Positions 57,038-64,000 of a stretch of DNA of 64,000 bases are shown here, piece after piece (positions within the stretch are counted from its first letter, which is position 1; every line of letters begins with the position of its first letter). Origin of the DNA: Clostridium luticellarii (GTDB lineage: Bacteria > Bacillota > Clostridia > Clostridiales > Clostridiaceae); NCBI RefSeq assembly GCF_002995845.1, contig NZ_PVXP01000014.1, positions 1 to 64,000 on the forward strand, in the 5' to 3' direction. The notes beneath the pieces were generated by a model. The model was not told the DNA's origin. It searched no databases and worked only from the letters and a program-made list of their open reading frames with translations. Both the position numbers and the translations under genes were made by a program.

Positions 57038-58099
57038 TCATAAATTTTCTGCTTCCGCAACAAGCTCTTTTATGAGTTCTTTAACTTTAACTATTTTATT
57101 CACTCTATAGGCATTACTGCCGACAAATACAAGACCTTCCTCCGTATTTCCCCGTACAGAATTAATTAAAGCCTCGGATATACAGTAAGGAGTTTTACCG
57201 GGATCACATTTTTTCAGGCAGTTATAACACTTATATGGTATAATTCTGCCCTTCTCAGCTTTTCGTATCAACTTATTTCTTATAGCCCTGCCCGGAAGTC
57301 CCACTGGACTCTTTATTATCTTTATATCCTCCTTTCTGGAATCTATATACGCCTTTTTGAAATTTATATGTGCATCACATTCTTCAGTAGCCACAAAACG
57401 TGTTCCCATCTGTACTCCTGATGCTCCCAATTTTAAAAATTTTACAATATCCTGTCCCGTATATATGCCCCCTGCAGCTATAACCGGAATTTTTTTTCCA
57501 CATTTCAAGGACTTCACAACTTCAATTACATCGCATACTATATCCTCCAATTTTTCTTTCCCTTCCTGAAGCTGTTCCAGGTGAAATCCAAGATGTCCGC
57601 CTGCTTTTGGTCCTTCCACCACAATTGCATCCGGGATCCTGTTATATTTTTTAATCCAGTTTCTCATTATGAGAGATGCCGCTTTCCCTGAAGAAACTAT
57701 AGGAACTAATTTTATATTGCTTCCTGAAACAAGTTTAGGGAGACTGAGCGGAAGACCTGCGCCTGATATTATTATATCAGCTTTTTCCTCCACGGAAGTT
57801 TTTACCATATAATCATAATCATTTATGGCCACCATGATATTCACTCCAATTATTCCCCCAGGACATAGTTCCCTGGCCTTCCTTATTTCTTTTCTCAGGG
57901 CTCTGACATTTGCTTCCCTAGTGTTCACTTCAAAATCAGGTTCTCTATAACCTATTTGAACTGTGGAAATGACACCAATACCGCCTTCTTTTGCCACTGC
58001 CTGTGTAAGTCTGTATCCAGAAACCCCTACACCCATACCACCTTGAATAATGGGCACAGCAGCCTTTAAATCTCCTATAATTAATGGAGGTAATTTCAT
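57038..58099 (-). CDS. Nitronate monooxygenase/FabK-like flavoprotein with C-terminal Cys cluster
   Basis: This 353-residue TIM-barrel FMN protein begins PLIIGDLKAAVPIIQGGMGVGVSG and has AAGGIYTGQDIVKFLKLGASGVQMGTRF. It is a paralogue of FabK but differs by a C-terminal cysteine cluster (CYNCLKKCDPGKTPYC: C-x2-C-x3-C-x7-C) that could bind an Fe-S cluster or zinc. Nitronate monooxygenase is the usual annotation; an enoyl or unsaturated acyl-CoA reductase-like role is also possible. It is the first gene of the fab operon and carries its promoter. The start is ATG with GGGGAG upstream. Confidence 0.87.
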   Translation of the reverse strand: MKLPPLIIGDLKAAVPIIQGGMGVGVSGYRLTQAVAKEGGIGVISTVQIGYREPDFEVNTREANVRALRKEIRKARELCPGGIIGVNIMVAINDYDYMVKTSVEEKADIIISGAGLPLSLPKLVSGSNIKLVPIVSSGKAASLIMRNWIKKYNRIPDAIVVEGPKAGGHLGFHLEQLQEGKEKLEDIVCDVIEVVKSLKCGKKIPVIAAGGIYTGQDIVKFLKLGASGVQMGTRFVATEECDAHINFKKAYIDSRKEDIKIIKSPVGLPGRAIRNKLIRKAEKGRIIPYKCYNCLKKCDPGKTPYCISEALINSVRGNTEEGLVFVGSNAYRVNKIVKVKELIKELVAEAENL

Positions 58100-58121
58100 T
58101 GTAATTCTCCCCTCTTAAATT

Positions 58122-58178
58122 TTTGATAATCAAATATTTTGATACTCAAAGTATATATTAAAAATCTAAAACTGTCTA
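58122..58178 (-). promoter_or_regulatory. Promoter of the fab operon with two FabT-like operators
   Basis: On the minus strand TAGACA (58178-58173), 17-bp spacer and TATACT (58155-58150). Downstream and overlapping the -10 and start site are TTTGAT-A-ATCAAA (58122-58134) and TTTGAT-A-CTCAAA (58138-58150), centres 16 bp apart. The first is a perfect dyad and matches the published FabT consensus ATTTTGATTATCAAATT-like form. A repressor there would block initiation. Confidence 0.85.
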
Positions 58179-58274
58179 TAGCTTTTACAATAAAACCAAT
58201 TATATTTCCTATTATATCCAAATAATTTTATAAATGCATAACTACATATGCAAATTTTTTTAATTTTTACTTCA

Positions 58275-58303
58275 TTGTTATACCTTTCCTATTTTGATAT
58301 AAT
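58275..58303 (+). promoter_or_regulatory. Sigma-A promoter of the helicase-loader operon
   Basis: TTGTTA (58275-58280), 17-bp spacer, TATAAT (58298-58303), upstream of the DnaD-type gene. Confidence 0.75.
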
Positions 58304-58356
58304 AGTTTATTAGAATAGGTTTTTTAATGGAATTCACAAAAGGCAGGTAAAAAAAC

Positions 58357-59355
58357 ATGAGTACTTTTGTTTTTAAAACTAAAGAAATGGACTATACTCC
58401 CGTAAGTAATGTTTTTATAGATAAATTTATGCCTAAAGCTCGAGGGGAATTTGTCAAGGTATATCTTCTAGGATTAAAATATTGCAGATCAGGTGAATTA
58501 GGTGTCAGCTCCCAGATTATAGCAAGCGCCCTGCATCTTTTAGAAACTGATGTATTAAATGCCTGGAACTACTGGAACGAGGAAAATGTCATTAGAATGA
58601 CTCCAATTGACAATATGGGAAATTACAATATAGATTTTCTGGATTTGATGGACAGGGAAACGGAAAAAGGAGATAATATAAATCTACTCAAGGAACTAAG
58701 TAAAGATTCCATAAAGGATATGCTAGAAGATATAGAAAAATCCATAGGAAGACCGCTGTCTTCAAAGGAAATGACTATGTATATAAGCTGGTTAAATGAT
58801 TTTAATTTTTCACCAGAGATTATACTTCTTCTAGTGCAATACTGTGTATTAAAGGGCAAAGTGAGCAGCAGATATATTGAAAAAACCGCCCTTTCCTGGT
58901 TTGATGCCAAAATAAAAGATGTAAATGATGCTCAAGTTTTTATAAAAAAGCACGAGGACAAATGGATTAAGATAAGGAGAATCTTAAATTACCTTGGAAT
59001 AAAAGACGGAGAAGTTATGAAACCTCAGGAGGAACTTCTTACAAAATGGATTCAAAGCTATAATTTTTCTCTTGAAATAATATACAAAGCCTGTGATATA
59101 TGCTTTCAGAGAATAAATAAGGCTGACTTTAAATACATTGATGGAATACTGACCAGCTGGAATAAAGATAAAATCAAGACTTTAGAAGATATTGAAAAAA
59201 AGGATATAAAAAGGCCTTCTTATAACAATTTCAAAAATGTAAAAAGGAATTCAGAAAATAAAAATTTCAAGGGCACTTTCAATAATTTTAAAGAAAGAAA
59301 TTATGATTTTCAAGATCTGGAAAAAAAGCTGTTAGGATGGGATAAAAATGATTAA
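58357..59355 (+). CDS. DnaD-like protein with two DDBH2/DnaB_2 domains
   Basis: The 332-residue protein has two related helical domains (about residues 130-210 and 222-290). Each ends in the YxxxIxxxW-type motif (YIEKTALSW, YIDGILTSW) typical of DnaD/DnaB DDBH2 domains that load the replicative helicase at oriC or stalled forks. A winged-helix N-terminal region (about 25-105) is like the DnaD/DnaB DDBH1. Its stop overlaps the next start by 8 bp, and the product pairs with the DnaI/DnaC-type gene. Confidence 0.85.
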   Translation: MSTFVFKTKEMDYTPVSNVFIDKFMPKARGEFVKVYLLGLKYCRSGELGVSSQIIASALHLLETDVLNAWNYWNEENVIRMTPIDNMGNYNIDFLDLMDRETEKGDNINLLKELSKDSIKDMLEDIEKSIGRPLSSKEMTMYISWLNDFNFSPEIILLLVQYCVLKGKVSSRYIEKTALSWFDAKIKDVNDAQVFIKKHEDKWIKIRRILNYLGIKDGEVMKPQEELLTKWIQSYNFSLEIIYKACDICFQRINKADFKYIDGILTSWNKDKIKTLEDIEKKDIKRPSYNNFKNVKRNSENKNFKGTFNNFKERNYDFQDLEKKLLGWDKND

Positions 59356-60334
59356 AAGCTACCATTCCAAAATAATGAAAATGTATGAAAGAGCAAGAGA
59401 AGAAGATGAACAGTCCTTAAACGCGAGGAAAAAGGAAATTGAAAAAAAAATTCCTAGAGTAATGGATATCCAAAAATATATAGGAAAACTAAGCCTGAAA
59501 TTGTCCATAGATATATTAAACAATGTTGAAAATAGAGATGAATATCTGAGAGAATTAAAAGAGAAAATCACAGATTTGAAAATTAAAAGATCTGAACTTC
59601 TGGCAGCCAACAATTATCCTATAGATTATCTGGAAATACATTATCAATGTCCCAAATGCAAGGATACTGGATTTATAGGACATGAAAAATGCAGCTGTTA
59701 TAAGCAAAAGCTCATCAAATTATATTACAGTAATTCTGATTTAACAAATATCTTAAGCAAAAACAATTTTGACAATTTTAATTTCAAGCTGTATTCTTCT
59801 CTCAAGGGCATCAGAAATCCAACGAGTCCTAGAAAAAATATAGAAAAAATAGCTTCTATATCATGGAAGTACATAGAAAACTTTTCTTCTTCTAATGAGA
59901 ATCTGCTATTCTACGGCAATCCAGGCACAGGTAAAACCTTTTTATCAAATTGTATATCAAAAGAATTACTGGATAGAGGTTTTTTAGTAGTCTACAGAAC
60001 TTCAGAAGCCTTAATAGAAGATTTGAGAAATATAAGATTTAAAAACGACAATGAGCTAGAAGATTTTCTTATGAATTGTGATTTACTCATAATAGATGAC
60101 TTAGGTTCAGAGCAAATAACGGATTTTTCCAAAACGGAACTTTTCAATATACTGAATAGAAAACTTTTAAAGCAAAAAAAAATGCTGATATCAACTAACT
60201 GTGATCTGGAAGAACTTTTAAAATCTTATTCTGAAAGAATTTCCTCCAGATTACTAGGAGAATTTACCTTATGTAAATTCTTCGGAGAAGATATACGTAT
60301 AAAACAAAATATACAAAATAAGAATTTAAAGTAA
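59348..60334 (+). CDS. DnaI/DnaC-type AAA+ helicase loader
   Basis: This 328-residue protein has an N-terminal coiled region, a zinc-finger-like CPKCKDTGFIGHEKCSC (about residues 99-116), and a AAA+ domain with Walker A GNPGTGKTF and Walker B LLIIDDLGSE. This matches the primosomal loader DnaI/DnaC. It is translationally coupled to the DnaD-like gene. A strong terminator follows. Confidence 0.9.
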   Translation: MIKSYHSKIMKMYERAREEDEQSLNARKKEIEKKIPRVMDIQKYIGKLSLKLSIDILNNVENRDEYLRELKEKITDLKIKRSELLAANNYPIDYLEIHYQCPKCKDTGFIGHEKCSCYKQKLIKLYYSNSDLTNILSKNNFDNFNFKLYSSLKGIRNPTSPRKNIEKIASISWKYIENFSSSNENLLFYGNPGTGKTFLSNCISKELLDRGFLVVYRTSEALIEDLRNIRFKNDNELEDFLMNCDLLIIDDLGSEQITDFSKTELFNILNRKLLKQKKMLISTNCDLEELLKSYSERISSRLLGEFTLCKFFGEDIRIKQNIQNKNLK

Positions 60335-60350
60335 AACTTATTTTATCCAA

Positions 60351-60416
60351 ATAATGGAAGCAAGAATGATATCATACTTTAAAGTAATCTACACTTGTTT
60401 CCATTATATTTTTTGG
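60351..60416. terminator. Terminator between helicase-loader and ABC-exporter operons
   Basis: Long arms ATAATGGAAGCAAG (60351-60364) and CTTGTTTCCATTAT (60394-60407) with one mismatch, and a T run at 60409-60414. Convergent genes end on both sides. Confidence 0.75.
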
Positions 60417-60440
60417 ATTTCCATGATGTAAAATCATATT

Positions 60441-61586
60441 TTATTTAAGTGGAATTTCAGCTTCTGCCGTCATGCCAGATTTTAATGTACCAGTTTTATC
60501 TTTGATGGAAATTTTTATTTTAGTAGTCATATGATCTTTGTCTGAAGAAGACTGTTTATCTTTAGGTGTGTATTCTTTCTTAAGATCAATATAATATACC
60601 TTTCCCTTCTGTACTCCCAGTGATGTTTTTACATTTACAGACTGATTATAGTGTATTTTATCCAAATACTTGTCCGGCAGATAACAGATGACATACAGAT
60701 CGTCTATTACCGCTATGTCTGCAATATTACTTCCCGCAGTCACTATATCACCCAATTCAAAATTTTTACTTATTATAATTCCATCAGACAATGCAGTTAT
60801 ATTGTATTTATCAAGCTCATTTTTTGCCTGGGTGAGCTGAGCTATGGATTGATTTAAATCTTCCTGTGCTGCCTTGATCTCATCTTTGGTAGGTCCATTT
60901 TCAAGGAGCTTCAGCTGGGCGTTTGCGGCCTCATAATTTGCGCTGGCAGTTTCAATGGCCTGGGAGGTAGAACCCTCCTGCATTAAATTTAACTGCTGCC
61001 TTGCATTATCCAGCTTTGATTTTGCAGACATAAGCGCATAGTTTGAAGTATCCATTTTTAACTTAACATCTTCCAGCTCTTTTTCAGATATGGCTCCCGA
61101 TTTATTTAAAATCAAATATTTTTCATAATCCGATTTAGAGTTATCGTACTGAGTTTGAGCAACATTTAAATCCTGTTCAGCAATCGAAACATTATTTTCC
61201 GATTGGTTTATCTGCTCCTGTCTGTTCCCTGACTTCAATAAATCCAGCTGGGCACCTGCAGCCTTGACTTGTGCTTTAGCCTGTTCAATTTGTTCTGGGC
61301 GAGTACCTGCATTTAACGAAGACAATTTTGCTTTTTTCATATCAACCACTGCCTGCAGCTGATCTACCTGATATTTTTGACTGGAATTATCTACAAGGGC
61401 GATCAGTTCACCTTTTTTCACTTTTTCACCTTGATTTCTATTCATATTTATTATTTTGCCACCTACAGTACTGCTGGCGGAAACAGTATTGTTTGCAATA
61501 TCACCTTTTAAAGTTATAGAAGATTTATCTCCACAGCCTGTCAATATAAATGCAGCAAATATAATACACATCCATAGTCGTTTCAT
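60441..61586 (-). CDS. HlyD/RND-type membrane-fusion lipoprotein of an ABC exporter
   Basis: The 381-residue protein starts MKRLWMCIIFAAFILTGCG, a lipoprotein signal with Cys about 18. A long alpha-helical coiled-coil region (about 70-260) with duplicated Glu/Gln-rich repeats (EQIEQAKAQVKAAGAQL, QEQINQSENNVSIAEQDL) separates the barrel-sandwich halves; the C-terminal half has a beta-barrel domain. It would couple the ABC exporter downstream in the operon to the outside. The ATG at 61586 has GGGGTGG upstream. It is the last gene of the operon. Confidence 0.88.
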   Translation of the reverse strand: MKRLWMCIIFAAFILTGCGDKSSITLKGDIANNTVSASSTVGGKIINMNRNQGEKVKKGELIALVDNSSQKYQVDQLQAVVDMKKAKLSSLNAGTRPEQIEQAKAQVKAAGAQLDLLKSGNRQEQINQSENNVSIAEQDLNVAQTQYDNSKSDYEKYLILNKSGAISEKELEDVKLKMDTSNYALMSAKSKLDNARQQLNLMQEGSTSQAIETASANYEAANAQLKLLENGPTKDEIKAAQEDLNQSIAQLTQAKNELDKYNITALSDGIIISKNFELGDIVTAGSNIADIAVIDDLYVICYLPDKYLDKIHYNQSVNVKTSLGVQKGKVYYIDLKKEYTPKDKQSSSDKDHMTTKIKISIKDKTGTLKSGMTAEAEIPLK

Positions 61587-61618
61587 AAAACCACCCCTCA
61601 TCCTAAAATAATCTTATT

Positions 61619-62635
61619 TTAAATCTTTCTATACTTTTTAAGTGCCAATATATTTAAGACAATAAAAACAATGCAAATTCCAAGTAATACAAAAATATCT
61701 ATCCAAATTGAAGCTATTCCCCTGCCCCGTATCATAATCTGTTTGAGGGCATCAGCTGAATAATACAGCGGCATAAATCTGCCAAACAATTGAAGCCAGG
61801 CTGGCATAGTACTCATGTCAAATATTCCGGAGAAAAATACCTGTGGAATCACTACAAGTGGTATAAACTGTATCATCTGCAGTTCATTTTCTGCAAAAGC
61901 TGATAGTGCAGTTCCCATAGTCAACGCTACCATGGAGGTTAAAAATGTAATTATAAGCACTAAAATAAAAGAACCCACCATCATCATATTTATAACATTA
62001 ATTGAAAACCAAGCTATAAGTGCTGCCTGTATTATGGTAAAAATACCAAATCCTAAAATATACCCCAATACAATTTCCCTCCTGCGTATTGGAGTGGCAA
62101 GCAGTCTCTCAAGAGTTCCCTGAGTACGCTCTCTCAAAAAAGAAACTCCAGATATTAAAAATACAAAGAAAAATACAAAGAACCCGATAAGCATAGGTCC
62201 AAAATTATCAAAGGAGGACATGTCCTCATAACCGTATAAATAAGTTATATCTGGTTTGGCCTCTTGATTCACACCCTGAATACTGTTTTGAACCAGTGCA
62301 ATGACAGCCTTACTTTTCCCTGGATCACTTCCCTCCAGTGTAATATAAGGAATCCCCCTCTTGTAATTTATAACTGCATCCAATTTTGATTCTCTTATAA
62401 GCATATCTGCTTGACTTTCACTGTATCTGGCTATCACTGCATATCTTCCCTCCAATTCTTCTATAAAACTTTCAGGTGCATTTATGACACCTATTTTAGG
62501 ATCATACTGTGTTCCATTAAAGATATAGGACATCAACGTGAGAACAAAAATAGGTGCCAATATCATAAGTGCCATAGTTCTCTTGTCATTTCTAAGCTGA
62601 CACAGGATACGTATAGTAAGTGCGGCAATTCTCAT
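61619..62635 (-). CDS. ABC-2 type transporter permease
   Basis: This 338-residue protein has the ABC-2 layout: one N-terminal membrane segment (about 20-40), a large extracytoplasmic loop (about 45-140) and a five-helix bundle (about 150-335), with the ERTQGTLERLLATPIRRREI motif. It overlaps the ATPase gene stop by four bases. Likely exports drugs, lipids or polysaccharide intermediates; the substrate is unknown. Confidence 0.92.
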   Translation of the reverse strand: MRIAALTIRILCQLRNDKRTMALMILAPIFVLTLMSYIFNGTQYDPKIGVINAPESFIEELEGRYAVIARYSESQADMLIRESKLDAVINYKRGIPYITLEGSDPGKSKAVIALVQNSIQGVNQEAKPDITYLYGYEDMSSFDNFGPMLIGFFVFFFVFLISGVSFLRERTQGTLERLLATPIRRREIVLGYILGFGIFTIIQAALIAWFSINVINMMMVGSFILVLIITFLTSMVALTMGTALSAFAENELQMIQFIPLVVIPQVFFSGIFDMSTMPAWLQLFGRFMPLYYSADALKQIMIRGRGIASIWIDIFVLLGICIVFIVLNILALKKYRKI

Positions 62636-63363
62636 CCTTTAACACCCCCATAGTACAAAAAGGCTTCTTCTATAGTATTGGAATGAGTATTTCTTTTAAG
62701 CATATCAGGAGTTCCCACTGCAATTACCTTTCCATCACGTATCATGCAAAGGTTATCACATCTGTCAGCCTCATCCATCACATGAGTCGTAATTATAATT
62801 GAAGTACCTCTTTTACTCAATCTGTCAAGTTCATCCCATATAGATTTTCGAAGTACAGGGTCTATGCCCACTGTGGGTTCATCCAGAATAAGCAGTGAGG
62901 GCTGATTTAACATTGCAATGGCCAGTGACAGGCGCCGCTTCATTCCACCAGAATATTGATTGACCTTCTTCTTTAAATTTTCAGATAAATTCACCAACTC
63001 CATAACTTCCGAAATACGCTTTGTGCAATTCTCCCTGGATATATTGTACATGGCAGCAAAAAATTTCAGATTTTCTTCTGCAGTGATATCTCCATAGAGG
63101 GCATCAGACTGAGCCATATATCCAATTTTGCCCATTATTGAAAGTTTAGGCATCTTTTTTCCCAGTACATACACCTGTCCTTTTGTAGGCATATCAATTC
63201 CTGCAATCATTTTGACAAGAGTTGTCTTGCCTGAGCCTGAAGATCCTAAAAGTCCAAATATCTTTGAACAGCTCACTTTCAAATTTATATTGTAAAGTAT
63301 TTGATGTTTCCCAAAGCACCTGTCTACATTTTCAACTACTACACTATAAGAATTATGCTCCAT
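62632..63363 (-). CDS. ABC transporter ATP-binding protein
   Basis: The 243-residue ATPase has Walker A GSSGSGKTTL, the Q loop, the signature YSGGMKRRLSLA, Walker B LLILDEPTVGID and the switch His in IITTHVMDEAD. It energises the adjoining permease. The ATG at 63363 has AGGAGG seven bases upstream. It is the first gene of the three-gene export operon, divergent from a TetR-type regulator. Confidence 0.95.
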   Translation of the reverse strand: MEHNSYSVVVENVDRCFGKHQILYNINLKVSCSKIFGLLGSSGSGKTTLVKMIAGIDMPTKGQVYVLGKKMPKLSIMGKIGYMAQSDALYGDITAEENLKFFAAMYNISRENCTKRISEVMELVNLSENLKKKVNQYSGGMKRRLSLAIAMLNQPSLLILDEPTVGIDPVLRKSIWDELDRLSKRGTSIIITTHVMDEADRCDNLCMIRDGKVIAVGTPDMLKRNTHSNTIEEAFLYYGGVKG

Positions 63364-63435
63364 AGTATTCCTCCTCATATGCTGATTATACTATAGAGAT
63401 GGCTGTACATAATAAACATTTTCTCTGATTTTGTT

Positions 63436-63475
63436 GATTCATATCATATTTTACGTGTAAAATATGATATGAATC
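63436..63475. promoter_or_regulatory. 40-bp palindrome: putative TetR operator
   Basis: Nineteen-base perfect arms GATTCATATCATATTTTAC (63436-63454) and its complement (63457-63475) flank a GT centre. It sits between the divergent ABC-export operon and the TetR gene. For the plus strand, TTGATT (63434-63439) and TAAAAT (63458-63463), 18 bp apart, lie inside the palindrome, so binding should repress tetR. Confidence 0.8.
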
Positions 63476-63501
63476 CAACTGAAAGCGAAGTGAGCATTCA
63501 C

Positions 63502-64000
63502 ATGACCTCAAAAACAAATCAACTGCTTAAGGACACTTTCATTGAGCTGTACACCCATAAACCTATAAATAAAATAAGCGTAAAAGAGCTGTGTCAGAGA
63601 GCAAATTTAAATCGGGGAACTTTTTATAGTTATTACGAAAATATAGATAATCTGCTGGAGGAAATAGAGGAAGAATTACTTTCTGATTTAGTAAATATAA
63701 TCAAGACAGAAAATATTATAATTCATACAAAAGAAGATCTTGATATTTTTTTGGAAACCATAAAAAAATTAACTGATTATATAAGAAAACACGGGAATTA
63801 TTTTAAAGCTCTCTTAGGTAAAAATGGAGATAATCTATTTAAATACAAGATAAAAAATACCATGAAAAAGAAACTTTCTATAAAATTCAAGGCAGAAAAG
63901 AGAAATATAGGAAATTTAAATGAATATCTGCTGGAATATATACCCTCTGCAAATATAGGAGTTATAACATACTGGGTTGAAACAGGAATGAAAACAACCC
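63502..64000 (+). CDS. TetR family transcriptional regulator, 3' end missing
   Basis: The gene runs off the right edge; 166 codons are visible. The N-terminal helix-turn-helix reads MTSKTNQLLKDTFIELYTHK and KISVKELCQRANLNRGTFYSYYEN, a TetR hallmark, and the ligand-binding region follows. I chose ATG at 63502 (weak AAGTGAG seven bases upstream); an in-frame ATG at 63469 lies inside the palindrome. It most likely represses the divergent ABC export operon in response to a drug or metabolite. Confidence 0.88.
   Translation, partial: MTSKTNQLLKDTFIELYTHKPINKISVKELCQRANLNRGTFYSYYENIDNLLEEIEEELLSDLVNIIKTENIIIHTKEDLDIFLETIKKLTDYIRKHGNYFKALLGKNGDNLFKYKIKNTMKKKLSIKFKAEKRNIGNLNEYLLEYIPSANIGVITYWVETGMKTT

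Overview
This window comes from a low-GC, spore-forming, anaerobic Firmicute of the genus Clostridium or a close relative. The evidence is the AT-rich sequence, strong AGGAGG-type ribosome binding sites, TTG starts, sporulation genes (spoVT, spoVG, yabP, yabQ, a SpoVB-type flippase, GerMN), an [FeFe] hydrogenase, a T-box leader and clostridial gene order. The species cannot be fixed from sequence alone. No insertion sequence, prophage, CRISPR array or rRNA was found.

Positions 1-18066 (minus strand) carry the conserved Firmicute block purR-spoVG-glmU-prs-pth-mfd-spoVT-yabM/spoVB-yabN-yabO-yabP-yabQ. It links purine control, cell-wall precursors, PRPP synthesis, ribosome rescue, transcription-coupled repair and spore coat or cortex assembly. 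A two-component system with HtrA sits between prs and pth, a PrsA foldase between mfd and spoVT, and HU between yabN and yabO. Positions 18299-26407 hold murC, a small membrane protein, tRNA-Pro(CGG), a soluble [FeFe] hydrogenase with variant H-cluster motifs, an HAD phosphatase, an SH3-like membrane protein, a YtqA-type radical SAM protein, a lipoprotein and a YkvI-type carrier.

Positions 26476-31200 carry a PflA-like radical SAM protein and, convergent to it, murI, a DUF3783 protein, an XRE regulator with a LexA-like domain lacking both catalytic residues, and an H-NOX/methyl-accepting chemotaxis fusion. The H-NOX domain keeps the heme histidine and all three distal-pocket residues that mark O2-binding members. 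Positions 31523-46226 (mostly plus) include a long-form glutamine synthetase, a 2H phosphoesterase, a DUF1540 miniprotein, murA, a WalJ-like hydrolase, a GerMN lipoprotein, a SEC-C protein, a DUF4434-type exported protein, a T-box-controlled asnS, a TM1266-family protein, a degenerate dUTPase-fold protein, a YdcZ-type transporter, a LysR regulator, an intracellular-type subtilase with an unusual oxyanion-hole residue, and ferritin.

Positions 58099-46306 (minus) form one tightly packed type II fatty-acid synthesis operon: nitronate monooxygenase-like, fabT, fabH, acpP, fabK, fabD, fabG, fabF, accB, fabZ, accC, accD, accA and a D-2-hydroxyacid dehydrogenase. Its promoter is overlapped by two FabT-like palindromes. 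Positions 58357-60334 (plus) encode a two-domain DnaD-type helicase loader and a DnaI/DnaC-type AAA+ loader. Positions 60441-64000 hold an ABC exporter with a membrane-fusion lipoprotein, divergent from a truncated TetR regulator, with a 40-bp palindrome between them.
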